The translations under genes and the position numbers were made by a program. Below, piece by piece: positions 14,371 to 27,795 of a DNA stretch of 64,000 nt. The notes under the pieces were generated by a model, which was not told where the DNA came from, ran no database searches, and saw nothing but the letters and a program-made list of their open reading frames with translations. The DNA is taken from the NCBI RefSeq assembly GCF_021018805.1, contig NC_086256.1, positions 13,768,032-13,832,031 on the forward strand, given 5' to 3'. Position 1 is the stretch's first letter; each line of letters begins with the position of its first letter. The stretch is from Prinia subflava (Eukaryota > Chordata > Aves > Passeriformes > Cisticolidae).

Positions 14371-16639
14371 CACTGCAGAGAAATGGGTTCCTCCCCTCCC
14401 AACAATGAATCCTCTGCCACTCCCAGCATGTCTGAGAGGAAACCACCATGAGCTGCTGTAATAAGACACAAAGGAGAATTCTGGGGAGAGTGGAGAGGAG
14501 TGATAAGCACACCCCACCCATTTCACTGCGCACTAACTGCTCATCTTTCCAGCTCATGTTCTTTGAAGATGCCAGGAAATAGACACCGATATGCAGCAAA
14601 AGCCTTTGTTGATGCTTATAGTACAATTGTACCACACTACCCAGCAAAGCCCCGTGCACTAGGAAGATTTATGAACTAAGAGTTAATTCTCGGTTGAGAT
14701 AAGCTATCACAGCCACAATGTTATTTTACATAAGTGAGAATGTTGTTGAAAAAACACCAAGCAGTCTTAATAAAAATCACTATTAAACCACATACCTAAA
14801 AAGATACAATTGTCAAAGTTAAATCCATGACCTCCCTACAATGATTCAGAAAAGGTTTGGTCTTTTGATTTAAGTTCATGCCTTGATGCTGAAGCCAATT
14901 GTGGGAGATCATCTGTACCAACCATCGTTTAAAATCTCCACAAAACTATGTGGCTTTTGCTTTCTATTTATAGATATATTAAAAACTTCTTAGGATATAT
15001 TTAAAAATGGCATGTAGAAACTACCAGATGGCATCAAAAACAGTGACAATTTGATGAATATAGAAATCAATGTAACTATTTCTAACACCACCAGTATGTA
15101 ATATTTGTGATATGCAATATTTTGGTATAATAATATACACTATTTCAAAATGAAATCTGCACTTAAATGCCAATATCCTCTCCTTCTGGCTTCTCACTTT
15201 ATGACACTAACATAGGATCTCATTCACCAAGCCAATTGAAATTTTAATAAAAGAAAGCTGGAGTTTCTAATAAACTCCCGCAGTGAGCGGATAATACTAA
15301 ACATCTCTAGCAGCATGCTGGTTTTTATTATTATTTTAGCTGTATATTAATATGCTAGTATTTGTAAACTCTCTAGTGTCACCAGATTTATTTCAAAAGG
15401 CTTCTCTGCATTATTCTTTTGTGAAAAGTGTGTGTGACAATGAAATAATAATTTCAGTGAGTCTTTACTATACAAATGTATAAACTGAAGAAGAGAATAC
15501 ATCTTACCTTAAAAAAGACACTATCAGTTTTACTTATTTGCCATTTGGGAAGACGGTACATTGAATTTTCTTGTTGAGGGTAAATTTTTAACAGGAAGAA
15601 TGGCAGAGTTCACTGTGTGAAGATTTATTACCAATTTTCATACAGATAAACACACATGCTTTGTTCTGCCTCAGTGCTGCATGCACAGTCAGGTGTAATG
15701 GGCACAGGACACGGTGTCCAAGCACTGGCCAGGACCCACAATTGCTCCCAGCCAGCAGCAGGCCAGGTAGTTTAAAGAACAATTGCTTTAAGCATTTTTT
15801 CAGACCTCATCACCTTTACTAGCAGCCCTACAAATGCTTTCACCCACAGAGAGCACTGGAAGGCATCACAGCCCAGACCAAAGCTTTTTCTTTCCATCCT
15901 GGCAACAAAAAGCTTTTTCCTATGGGATCCAGGCTACTGGTGTGCTCAGCCTCCTTTCCTGTCCCACAGGCTTCCAGGAGTTCAATGCCACTGGCATTAG
16001 TAGTTGCAAGAGACCCACTAAAGCCTTTGAAATCGATCCCAAAATGGCTCTTTGTCCTGAGAGAACGTAGGGTAAGACATCTAGGAATCAAATTCTCTCC
16101 CCTTTTGAGCACAAAGGTATGTCTACAGTGCTTAATTCAAGCAGGTTGCCTCAAGTACTTGTGTGGCAAATCAATTAGCAGTATGTTTAACAACACATAT
16201 ATAAAACCTTGTTCTAATTTCCATCGATATTAAATTTAGCTTTCAGATGCTCAAAAAATGCATATGCAACTTTCTTATCTCATTTCAGAATAATAGCTGT
16301 AATTTTCAATGACAAAAAAAAATTAGTTATTTGATTCCTAAACTGCCTCTACACTACCATTAATTCATTATCTCTTTCATTTTATTAGTTATGTTCTCAA
16401 ACTCTACAGTGCACAAACATTAATTTCAACAGTCACCTACACTTAAAATGCCAAAGTTTGTATTAATTTTGGCAACCTTAAAAAAAAAGCATTCATTGGC
16501 TTGTAAATGAAATGTATTCATAGGAAAAAATTCCTCCCATACGCTGAAGCAGCTCATCATTAACATTCAAGGAATGTGAACACAGGCTTCATAGAAAACC
16601 ATTAAAATATAAGGCAGCTTTCAGCCTATTTTAAGAATT
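14371..16639. other. AT-rich non-coding DNA, no gene seen
   Basis: No coding region is supported. Short frames at 15588-16233 overlap on both strands in a GC-richer patch (about 15650-16050) and show no family signature. Confidence 0.55.
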
Positions 16640-16990
16640 TCAGAGAAATTTTGCATTCTCTTTCCCATGATGCCATGGTGATGTCAGGCTGCGTTTCAAA
16701 TAAAATGACAATGAAATCATTTCAATTCCATGCAATGTGCAAAAAAAAAAAAAAGTCAATTTTTCTCTTGGCAAACTGAAGTCTGAAGTAATTAAGCACT
16801 GCTGTGTGGGTGGCAGCTTCTTCTCTGAAGTCAGCCTGAGATAATTACCATGTTAAAGTCAAAACATCATGTGCTGTGCTGATAGATAGATGGATGGAGA
16901 GATTGGGCATCTATTAAATGATCCATTTTGTTGTGCTCCCTGGGAAATGTGCCATTGATGCCAATTAAAAATATATATTCCAAGTGAGTA
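16640..16990. promoter_or_regulatory. Candidate conserved non-coding element
   Basis: This stretch is unique, non-repetitive and dense in short motifs typical of deeply conserved vertebrate enhancers: several TAATTA/AATTA homeodomain-like sites (near 16787-16795, 16840 and 16965), CCATGGTGATG near 16673 and GGCAGCTTCTTC near 16812. An A14 tract (16741-16754) splits it, and a short GATA/GATG run lies near 16880-16900. There is no open frame. The call rests on sequence character only, because no alignment to other species could be made. Confidence 0.3.
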
Positions 16991-19085
16991 TTTCTAAGTG
17001 ATAAAAGTTCTATTCAGTAGATTGAATTTATTATTTACTGATCATTAAGTATTTAAAAACATAAAAAATCTGGACATATAAAATCTAGGAGGAGATTTAT
17101 ATACTTTATGAAGTTTACAAGCCCCTCATTACCCAATTGCCACAGTCACAAAATGTGCTCTATCACAACACTTGTAACTAAGATACTAAGCCATTTCCCT
17201 TTCAACATAAAATCCCTGAATAAGGTGGAAATACAATAGATAAAACAAAAATCATCTAAGACTTCTAAATTCACATCTATTTTATTGTATAAAAAAATAT
17301 CTCTCTCAACGTTACTAATAAACTCTCTCTCAGCATATATTTATAATTAAATATCTTCAAGTCTACATTTTTGGTGTCAGAAAATTAAATGGACCAAAAC
17401 TAAGGCATACCAGCAATGATTAATTGGTGCTATTTGTTGAGATGCCTCATAGCAAGGCTTAGCATGATAAAAACACCAAAAGAATTCCATATGTAACAAG
17501 TTTTACACACACATTACCAACACTGTCTTTAGTGCCTGCTCCTGTCCCTCCAACAGTGAAATGTTTCCACTATTAGGATGTGAAGGAAATGCTTCCTCCA
17601 AAATTTAAAGGAAGCAGGTTTTATGCATTGCATTTGGATTTCATTTGCAGTGACTTCAATCCACCTGCACCAACACAAATTTAGGTGCTATTGGAACACA
17701 TTTGTGTCGTGCTTTAATAACCAATGGCTAAAGGCAAGGGTTTGCTGTCAGAAGCATTACAAAAAAAGACAACTTTCCATACCACCTCCTCTGCAGGTTA
17801 TGTTTGATCTCATTTAAGGGCTTTGAATAAGATTTACTCTTCACTGTTGCTATGATAAAGGCCACAGAACTGAAAGTGTATCTTTTTAAAATTAAGGATA
17901 GGAATTTCTGAGACTCTGAAGAAGGTTTTTTTCATATTCACCAAACATAAATGAATTTCATAAGAAAAAACATGTGCATTGATAATAAAAGGCTAATGAG
18001 TTTTCTCAGAAAGAAATAAAAACAACCAATATTTTATCTCTAATATTAGATTTAGGTCTTGCTCAAAGCACCTTTCTCAAGGTACTCAGATTCCAGAGAG
18101 GCCAGCATTTAAGTAAGCTCCGTATTTGTGTTACTGTTGACAGAAAACTCTGACAGACAATCTTAAGACCTTTCTGTTTAACAGATTTAAGCTAAAATCC
18201 TAGGCTGAGTGAAGCTTTAAAATTATCCTGAGAAAAGTTTAAGAATCTGTAAGGGCTCAGTCTCACAGCAACTATAATCCAAATATATGATTTGCAACAG
18301 CAGAATTTATTCAGTTTTCATTGTATTTCCAATAGACAATTTTCAATACCAGCATAATTCAATTTTTAACGTGTGTATAAAACATGTAGCTTTCCTCATA
18401 CTAACATGCACATATCTTTCCTAGCTCTTAGGAAATACTAAGCGCAATGACACAGAGCTATGAGAATTACAAAGACTTTACGTGTTAAAAAAAAAAAAAA
18501 AAAAAAAAAAATGGAAAATGGTTCTGTAAAATAGTATAAGAGGAGAACATCACATCCAGCCTCAGACTGACCAAAATTTTCCTTATTCTCCATAAACACA
18601 GCAGTTTTGACATCAGGCCTCTGGAAAATAATCCTGTACCATACTATAAATGCAAGCCGAGGTATTATCCAGTTCTTTTCAAAGGAATGCTACAAAACAA
18701 AGCTTGAACCCTGGTGTCACATCGTGTCTAGCTGTCTCCCAGCTGGGGCTACACAGGGACTGGGATGGTGGGAGTCCAGGGAGTGCACAGACACTCCCCA
18801 GCTCAGGTGTGCAGAACAGACCAGGTAGAAGCCAGGTTTGCAAAGCCTTCCCGGAGCAGTGTACACAGATCTGGACAGCTCTAAATCAGAGAACCACTTG
18901 CTCTCTTGAACAGGCTCATTTTCTTTTTCTTTATTTTTTCAATAAGCACAGCTATTCACCAGTTACTTGAAGTGCTATACTCCTATACTCTTATATGATT
19001 TTAGAGTGTAATATGTATTTGCTAAATCATCACCATAACTGATATGAGGAGCTTTACAGTGCCTACACAACTCTTAGTTCCCACA
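16991..19085. other. AT-rich non-coding DNA, no gene seen
   Basis: No gene is supported. The main landmark is the A25 tract at 18487-18511. Short overlapping frames at 18607-18970 have no recognisable product. Confidence 0.55.
18487..18511 (+). repeat. Poly(A) tract, 25 A
   Basis: This is an uninterrupted run of 25 A. It could be the tail of a retroposed sequence inserted on the plus strand, but the preceding 100-200 bases match no SINE, small RNA or gene that I recognise, so it is called only as a homopolymer. Confidence 0.9.
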
Positions 19086-19111
19086 GCATTCTGCCACTGA
19101 AATGTCTTTTT

Positions 19112-19225
19112 TTAAATGCAGAAACATTTTCAATTTGTAGAGAAGGACACCAAGGCTCAAAGAAATAGGATAATTTGTCAACTGTCACAAAAGAAAAGTC
19201 AGTACATGAAGCAGGCAGACAGCAG
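19112..19225 (-). mobile_element. Probable MIR-type SINE remnant
   Basis: On the plus strand the bases follow the reverse complement of the MIR core and its flank: a block like 'tagagaaggacaccaaggct', then 'caaagaaatagg', then 'ctgtcacaaaa'. These correspond in order to the well-known antisense MIR string for 'fraction of template, gaggaaactgaggc, agaggttaagtgactt, aaggtcacac'. MIRs are tRNA-derived SINEs that stopped moving before birds and mammals diverged, so strong decay is expected. The element has no coding capacity. Confidence 0.55.
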
Positions 19226-19573
19226 AAGTGTCCTAAATACCAACATCCATGACCTCTTCCAACCTTGGGTCAGGGTTCCTTCCCTCATTTATCCACCTGA
19301 CACCCCTCAACAGTCACACCAGCTAAGTGAACATCTCAGCAGATCCAAAGATCTCTTTGTGAGTGTTGCACACCCCACAGACATGTAACTTCCTCAGCTG
19401 CCACAGGCACAATTTTACTTTATTCTTTCTTACAGTGCAACACCTTTTTGCAGAGGACAGCTTCACACAGCAGAGAATTCTCCAAAAACCCAGGGCTTGT
19501 TTTCAACCATGAGACTGGAAATTCAGGACAAATAACAGGTTACCAAGTACTAAGTTGCCTCTAGCATGTAATT

Positions 19574-19645
19574 AACCATTTTAGTGTTGAACAGATGAGA
19601 AAAGTGAGGCAACAGATGTTGCATGTCTGGGCTGAAGACTGAAGA
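19574..19645 (-). mobile_element. Possible MIR-type SINE fragment
   Basis: The plus-strand string 'acagatgagaaaagtgaggc' near 19591-19610 closely matches the antisense MIR segment 'acagatgaggaaactgaggc'. Similarity fades on both sides. It lies about 350 bp from the better MIR remnant at 19112 in the same orientation, so both could come from one older composite or from two insertions. Confidence 0.4.
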
Positions 19646-22600
19646 AATTCTCCTGCAAATAAAGTGGAAGACCAAGAGCACAATGTGCACAGCAAGAAAA
19701 ATTGACAACTTCAACTGAATGTACTTTTACAATAACCAACACTGTACATTAGTAGTTCTATTTATAATAGCAACACTACAGGTGCTCATGAGAGTGTTAC
19801 TTTGTTATGTTACTTGCAATTATGTTTTGTTGTAACCCATAAATCTGTCAAAACAAAGAAAGCAATTAGGAATTTCCACATGAACAGGCAATGCTGCTCC
19901 TTCCCACACAAATGGCACAAGTAAACACCTTAACCCATGTGCCTGGTGGGGATAAGGCACCAAAACCTCCTCCCGCCTACTGCTGCCAAGTTTTGTGCTG
20001 CTCCATGTGTAACACTTTTATGCCAATTATCAAATGAATGGATTTGCAGTTACAAATAATCTGCATATTACCTAGAAACTTTAGTACAGACTAAGTAATA
20101 AGAGATGTACAAAAAAACATTTTAAAACCCCCAAACATGAGGGAGGAACACATGTATATTACAGAAAATCTAAGGGCAAGAGGTAGCTGAGAGGAAAATG
20201 TCTTGAGGGGAATCTGAGGCAGAGTCAAAGGTCTGTTGCCACCACTGTCCCTCTTATGGACAAAATCCCTGTTTGTCCTTGTGTCAGCAGCTGGTTCTTC
20301 TCCATTTGCAGCTTCCAGCGGAGCGGCAAGAGGAAGAGCAGCGAGCAGTGGCCATATGGCTCGCAGCACACCAAGCATCAGTGAGCTCCCGATGGCAAGC
20401 TGCACGGATGGCAAAGTGGCCAGCTCGTGGGTTCTCTGCCACCCAGACAAAATGCAATATCCTGGCAGCCCAGCTGCAGGAAGGGAAAAGTGATTCTTTT
20501 GCTATTGACAAAAAATAATACATACGAAAACGTGTGCAAATTTTAAAAACCTGACAGCCCGGAAGCGGGCAAGGCAAGGGGCTTGAAAGCAGTAGGAGGC
20601 CAGGTACAGAGGGATAAACAGAAAAATATTGTTTTGCATCCATTTTTCAGGTATTCGGGAAAATTGCAGTTATCAGGTAGAAATACACAGCCAGGTAGAA
20701 TGGATAGTTCAATCCAGTTTTAGAAAGGTCCATATCAGTTCAGACAGTCAAATTTTTCATTTTGTTAAAAAAACCTGGAGTCCATACAATCCTATTTCTT
20801 ATAATTAGCAGTTTAAAATCTCAATTAAAAAAGCATTTCATTTTGATGACTATAATTTAGCTTTTCCCTTGCCATAAATAAGGTAAGTGCTCAGAAATGT
20901 TTAGAAGTACTGCATCTTTGGTATAATACAAAGCACAATGTTTGTATTCTTGAAGACAGAGTGACATCTAAAGGGATTCTGAAATACTCAAATCTTGCAC
21001 ACAGAATTCAAACTGACAAAGTCAAGGGCATGTCATTTTTTTTTTGAAAACTGATGAGTTTTCAGGTTTTCTGTGGTTGATTGTCCCAAGTAACCATGAA
21101 AAGAGGATCAAATTCCAATTTTAATGACATGCCTCAGGGTGCCCTCAGGACAACTGCCATTTTTATCTTAGATTCTGCAGGTCCTCGGTGAACAAAAGAG
21201 GAAAATCAGCTTTGAATTGATTCCTTGCACTGTTGTCAAAAGTAATCCAACTGTTCTAAATATCTATATCCTAAAATATTTTCTTACAGCAGTTCTTACT
21301 AACCTGAAGTATTAAGAGAGCAGAATATGTAAATGACATTTTTAGCTGCCAATTCTCCAAGCAGATCTCATGTTCCCTAACCAATAGGTATTGTAACTGG
21401 AGTCTTTCATAGCTGGAACCTCTCTCCAATACACTCACACACAAAGAAAAATCAAAATACAGTATCTATGTCTAGTTTGGGGAGCCAGGGTGGTATTTTC
21501 ATGCATACAAATACTTCTACCATATGTTTGAAATATGCCTTAAATTATATCATTCTGTATATATTCTTGAAAAAAAAAATTAGGATAAAAAAAATCAACC
21601 TCAGTTCATAATATCAAAGACAACAGTGCAGCAGAAATGTACAGCCTGCATGTGGTAATGATGAGTTAGGTACCTTTACAATGGGCCTTTATTTCATTCT
21701 CCCGTTAAGTATCTTCCTGAACTCACTAACAGGGAAAAAAGACCTATCCTACATTAAAAACATATTTTCCCCTCTTGAGCTGAAATCATAGTAAACTCTT
21801 GTGAATTTCTTTCTAGAAACTTGCCTCAATGAACCATTTAAATGTGACTCAGCAGCAAAGCACTGGCAAGATGACTTAACTCTGACTAAAAAGAATTCAC
21901 CTCAGCTTTGAAGACATGTATTTACTAAAGGAGAAAAAAACACAGGCATTTCATCAGCAAAAAAAAAATGGTCAAGCAAACTTATGTCAAGACAACAGCA
22001 CAGAAAACAGCTCTGGAAACCTGTTCAAAAGAATTTACTGCGTATCGGTGGTAGGAAAGTGGGGTCCTCAGCCTTAATCATACAATCACATAATTGATTT
22101 AGTTTTCTGGTTTGTTGTTTGGGTTTTTTAAATAAATTCAGTTATGCTAAACTTTACTACAACTACAGTATTCCCTTTTCAAGAAGTACTTGGCAAGGCT
22201 AATGTAAAACAAAAAGTGGGACCTGAGGCACCCAGACAATAAATAATGACAGATCCTTTCAGCAAGTCTTAATCAAGGAGATTAAAGCAACATGTAACTC
22301 TAGATGCATGTTAATAAAACAAGTGGTGAAAAATAATAAATGGAACATACAGAAAGATACCTATCTCTGTGCTTCAATTAGTCTTTGTGAACACTGTCTT
22401 TTTTTCTTCCTCCCCCAGCACTTTCAAACATATTGTAACTGACTTCATTTTTTAATTATTTTCAAAAGAAGAGTTCACATAAAGAGGAACATTTGAGGTT
22501 TTATTTAAAATAATTCTTTAATCCAGTACTCTTTTTTTTTGCAATATTTTTGAAATGGCCTGCAGTTTGTGCTGGTTTTGGGCCCTATTCAGATCCTGAC

Positions 22601-23817
22601 CAGCTTCCCAGGGTGATCCAGGTTCTCAACCTATCTGCTACAATAATGATAAGAATTCACAGACAGACAGACAGGGCTGTAAAGCCTTGAAGAGAGAACA
22701 GAATTAAAATGGTCTTTATTAGACCATGGATCAGTGTCTATAGCTGCAAAGAAATTAATTTGCACTATATCTACAATGCAGTTTGAACTTTTCCTTCGTT
22801 TGGCAAAGCACATAGAGTCTGATTTAACAATTCTCTTTGTGGCTTTTCTGTCTACAGCTTCATATATTTACAAAAGGATAGATGCATGAAGACTTCTGAG
22901 AGAGTACAAAAAAATAACTATCACTATACATGCTTGTATACAATTGATGAAAACTGTACTAATGGAAAGAGTAGGTTATAAAAATCTCTCTGCATAATAA
23001 AGTCATGACAATGTCAGCTGCTAGCATTTTATAAGTCATGGTCATTTATTGCACTAAGGAAAACTACAAACCTCAGTCTGCATTAAGAAAGCAAGCATTT
23101 AGCTCTCCAATACTGTGAAAGCAAAAGTTGGTATCCACAAGGCTGAATGAGAACTGTTATGGACTGCTTACAAGTAGCACACGCTGCACAATTCACCTGC
23201 TGTCAGTACTGATGTGACATTTCATTTCTGAAGTATTCCCAGTGAATAACATTCACAAACAAAACAAACTAGTTCACTTTGTTTGGCAGCAGCAAAGAGG
23301 AGTCTTGACAGAGAACTGGACTGCACTGGGAGAGGTCCTCTCCAGACCACCTCCTTTGAACACCTCAACATGGAATTAGAAGAAAGCAAGGAACAGAAAG
23401 AGAGCAACCCAGATCTGCTCCCAGTGGCAGGGAAGGAGTTCCTGGCTCCCCTGCAGGTCACACAGCTTCTTCTCGAGTCCAAGAAAAGTAACACAGGCTC
23501 ATCTGATGGAGGAAAAGAAACAGCCCTGTGGGCAATGCAAAATGCAAACCTATACAGATTGAGAATATTTTGTCCAACTCAGAACTTCAGTTTAGAAGGT
23601 TTATATCTTAATCATTTTTTGATTGTTCTTTCTTTATTAAAATTTAAAGGAATTAGGTTGCTATGGAGTAGTTCCTGTTTTGATTTTTATTAGGATGTCT
23701 GCAGAAAAGTATCCACCCCTAATTCCTTACAATTGCTGAATTCTGAAATGTAAAAAATTAGCCATGGGATTTTTTTAATCAAATATTCTTTAACCAGATG
23801 TGGGATTTGTATATGAT
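19646..23817. other. AT-rich non-coding DNA with one GC-rich block
   Basis: No gene is supported. The block at about 20220-20500 is GC-richer and open in two frames on each strand (about 80-120 codons each). None of the peptides has a recognisable domain, and overlapping openness on both strands indicates composition rather than coding. An (ACAG)4 repeat is at about 22659-22674. The frame at 23283-23693 (136 codons, plus) is the longest in this stretch and is unrecognised. Confidence 0.5.
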
Positions 23818-23856
23818 ATGCATATACATATATGCATATACATATATGCATATATC
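23818..23856 (+). repeat. 14-bp period AT-rich palindromic repeat
   Basis: Nearly three copies of the 14-bp unit ATGCATATACATAT lie in tandem. Each unit contains the self-complementary ATATGCATAT, so the array can fold into cruciform or hairpin forms. The flanks are ordinary AT-rich DNA. Confidence 0.85.
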
Positions 23857-26800
23857 TATCAATGTTTTTGTAAAGGGTAAAGAGTCTAAAAAAATAATAC
23901 ATTCAGTTCACAGTAGAATGAGTGCCAGATGCAAAATCTCCAGCTATTATTACTACAGCTTATGCACATATCAGTTTCAGAAGAAAAAAAGAACAAGTTC
24001 AAATAACAAAAAAAAAATTGATCAGGCAACAAAGGAACATAGAAAATGAGACAACAGCAAAAATTAATTAAGTCCAAACTATACCTGAGAACATCTCTTG
24101 TGTGCATGGAAGCAGAAACAAACTTCATTTTTTTGTGAATGTCCAACTATCTCCACCGAGCACTTTGCTGACACAATATCCCTTCTTCCCCAATTTTTCT
24201 AGATAAATATTCACATTATAAATTACCTAGCATCAGGAGGAACTACTCAGTTCCTGCCAGCTACACATCCCTGAGTCACAGTGTGCAGAGAGAGTGGGCA
24301 ACAAGGAAAGGCATGCAAAATCATTGTACTTAGAAATATTTGAAGAAATCAGATAGAAATAGACACTCTTTGCTCAATCTCCCTCTACCTCTGCCCAATA
24401 TGTGCTGTGTTCTTGGAGCATAAAGAGAGAAAAAGCAGAGACAGAGGGTACTCACATGTTTAATCCATGCTCCAAACAGCGCCAGCACGCTCCTGCCGTG
24501 TCCTTCTGGAGGGACACCCTTCAGCCAGAGCCAGGAGCAGGACACAGCTCTTGTCCAGCTCTTGTCAGAGCCACAGACCCTCTTCCTAAACACCCAAGAC
24601 ATTTTTTCCTCTCATCTTGGTGCATAATTAAATAAACAGATCTATCAGGAAGGATTGTGAGAAATCCATAATAGAACACCACAAATGATAAATGACAATC
24701 ATCTTGGAAGGTGTCCAAGCCAGAGACATCCCAGTTAGACAAAGAATCTCTCTAAAACAGGTGACAAAGCTGCCACATTCCCCCTGATTCTGTGGGGAGC
24801 TCAGTTCAGTTAGTCATCCCACATCAAACACAAAAATAACGTAAATTTAAAACCAAGCTACACTCCAACAGTTAATTTAACAACAATGGGTTAAAAGAGT
24901 ATATTAGAAAAATTCAAATTTATCAGTATCACTTGCTTGGAATTATATTAAATTTGAAGTACAAGATAGATGCTTCTAGCTTCTCAATTAAATAAAAGAA
25001 GTAGTGATTAAGTGATGACAGTAATTTACATAAGACTTTTTTCCTAGAATTTCATGCTGCTCTTTTTATAGTAGGCTCAGTAACTCTGATGTTTACAGAT
25101 AAAGAGAAAAGTTAACCAAAACCAGTTATTTAAATATTCCTAACCCTAAAGTTTGCTTTAAATTACATATGTACTGCAATTCACATTCTTACTCATTGAA
25201 AATTGAGATCTCAACATGTTATTCAGACATTTCATCCAATCCAATAAAACGACATGAATACAGCTCTTTAGGAACACCTCAGTATAGGAAACACACTGGC
25301 AAGGCCCTCCTAGATTACTTAGTGACTGCTGTAACACAGTACAGATATGTGCACACACCAAAATGGCACATGATGGGAAGAACTTTCTCATGTCCAGTTT
25401 AATTGCAGGCCATTCATATCTGCTTGTATTTCTACACTGCCCTTCAAGTTCCATAACTTCTTTCTTTTGTCATAAAATTAGTTCTCCACTATCCTTAGCA
25501 CTCCAGAAGAATTCTCTCACCCATCCTACACTGAATTTAGCATTCTTGAAAAGGGCTGATCAAAAATGTACAATAGATTTAACACTTATCTTTCCTACTG
25601 GAAATGCAACAATGCAATATCTGATGACTACTACGACCACAGTTATTGTTTGCAATATCAGTATCCCTCAGCTATCCCTGTAACTGATTCACATTTCACT
25701 CACTTTCTTTTGTTTTCCTTTTTTTCCTTTTACTATAATCTCTTTATTTTGAAGGCCTTCAATATTAAAGCAAACAATCTGATGTCAAAATAAGAGCATT
25801 TTATATCAGAACACTGAACTCTAGGTCAGGGCTCCTTTATTCTGTGAAGACAGTTGGCATAGAGAGGTAAGGAAGGAAATCAATGACCAAATGAAAGAGG
25901 CTTTTAACTGGAGGCAGGGAGGGAGGGCGGTGAAAAAAAAACAAAGCAGAACAAAAAAACCAAATCAAACAAAAAAATTACCCACAACACTGTATAAGAA
26001 ACCTTGGCACTACCTTACAGAGGTTAGCTAAGAAATCATTTTTAATATCAGAGGTTTCCAATGCACAGGTTTCACTATATATAGTGCAGTGCTAGAATGA
26101 CTGGGTTGCTTTGTCAATGCTCTTCTTTCAGAAGCCAACTCAGATCTTCAGAATTACAGTATCCTTCAGCCCAGATTTCTCATATTAACTACCTGCTAGT
26201 AAATAGAGCCCTTCTGTATCAATAAAGGATATTTCTATTCACTGCTCACACCTACTTGCATGCATTATAGCAGCAGTTTTTGCCTCTTCTGAAAAATCTA
26301 TCAATAGGAAAACTCCAAAGCTCACCCTCCGTCCTCCAATCTCTTTTATAGTGTTAAGAATTGAGAAAATTTCTTTATGAAAAAGGTCTGGAGTATTCAG
26401 TCTTGTTGAGAAAAACAGAACATAGATAAAAGTTCATCTGACATAAAAAAGAAGGATGGTCAAGACAAAATGTGCTTTGTGAACAGCAAGCCTCAGTGGC
26501 CTCTGAATAGGGAATGGTCCTTCCCGAGGTTGGAAGGCATCTTTTTTCACTCTGGGTGATCCAGGATTAATCTCAAGCAAAGTAGTAATGATTACAAATT
26601 ACAGACCAATTTCTATCTTGCCTGCTGTGACAAAGATTACTGAAAAATTGGTTCACTCACCAATGATGAGCTGTCCAACACTGTGCACACTAAAATTACA
26701 CAGAACCACCATCCAGATTTTTGGCCCCTGATGGAATTCAAATGGCCCTAGAAACATGATCAGTAGTTTCTTCTACACACAGATCAACAGACACATTTCT

Positions 26801-27649
26801 GGCCCTGTGGTCATGAATTCAAAAGCCTTGCACAATTTTTTTCTTTTTAGTTTTACTTTTTCCTTGTTTTTTAACAGTATACTGTAGCAATGAAATGCTA
26901 GTTAATGTGGTCCAATTGTGGGACTAGTCCTCAATGAGTTCTTCCATTTGCTTTTTCACAATGTTCAGGTGGGTCTGGGAGAAACAAAACAAATGTTTCA
27001 TTTCATGTTTAAATTCATTTCAGAGTGGAACTCATGGCAATTAGGTCTATTCATAGAACCCCATAATGGAACCATATTTGTCTGTGAAGGATGTATCACT
27101 GCATCGAAAGAGATGACAAGTATCTCCTTCAAGGAGAGGACAGACACAGAAAGGTTGAAATGATGACTGAATGGAATATATTATAACTTTAACAAGAGCA
27201 ACACACAAAACACAACTCTTGAGGAACAGGTCTTACTAGGCTGAAATAAGGTGCTGGCTCCTACAATGCTCCAATCTCTGTAATAACTGGTTGATATATT
27301 GTTACACTTGGATGCTTGAGATATGTTTTACAAGCTCAGGGGCTTTTTAAGTCACAGAAAAATAAGAGCAAAATTCTCCCACAGAAAAGAGTAAGAGAAG
27401 CCTCTCAGCCAGCTGGAGAGGAGGGAAGGCAGATCGTACAAACCAGAACAATTGAACACGACTGATAACCCCAGCCTCAGCTGGATTTGGAAATGACATA
27501 TAATACAAAGCAGATCTTGACACAAATACTGAGGCCACACGGGTTGAAATGGTAAGACAGCAGTGGGATGGGGCAGCGGCCTGGGGGTGAACACATCTTT
27601 GCCAAAACCAGCCTCTTCCAACTGAGAATTTTAAAGATTTTAAGAAGAG
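23857..27649. other. AT-rich non-coding DNA, no gene seen
   Basis: No gene is supported. Short frames occur at 24330-24740 (both strands) and 25158-25790, without recognisable products. A purine-rich, G-run-containing patch lies near 25912-25935. Confidence 0.55.
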
Positions 27650-27654
27650 CAAGA

Positions 27655-27795
27655 AAGCATTATTCTCTCCAGTTTATGAATAAGGAAATTGAAGAATGGT
27701 AAGGCAGCTTAGTCAATGTCACACAATGAGATGTAAAGAGGGAAGAACCAAACCCAGGTCTCTTGATCACAAAATCTCTCCATTTCGTTTAATGA
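27655..27795 (-). mobile_element. MIR SINE remnant
   Basis: The plus strand follows the antisense MIR consensus over about 130 bases: 'ccagtttatgaataaggaaa' (fraction of template, gaggaaactgagg), 'taaggcagcttagtcaatgt' (gaggttaagtgacttgccc) and 'gtcacacaatgagatgtaaa' (ggtcacacagctagtaagtgg). It continues through 'aaccaaacccaggtctcttg', equivalent to 'gattcgaacccaggtctgact'. This is the clearest of the three MIR remnants in the window and includes the tRNA-related end. MIRs are ancient amniote SINEs with no coding capacity. Confidence 0.75.

Noticed and set aside
18487..18511. A25 as the tail of a processed pseudogene
   Set aside because: The upstream sequence matches no mRNA, snRNA or SINE that I recognise, and no flanking duplication was found.
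23283..23693. 136-codon plus-strand frame
   Set aside because: The start is plausible but there is no recognisable family and the 3' half is AT-rich and non-protein-like. It is within chance expectation.
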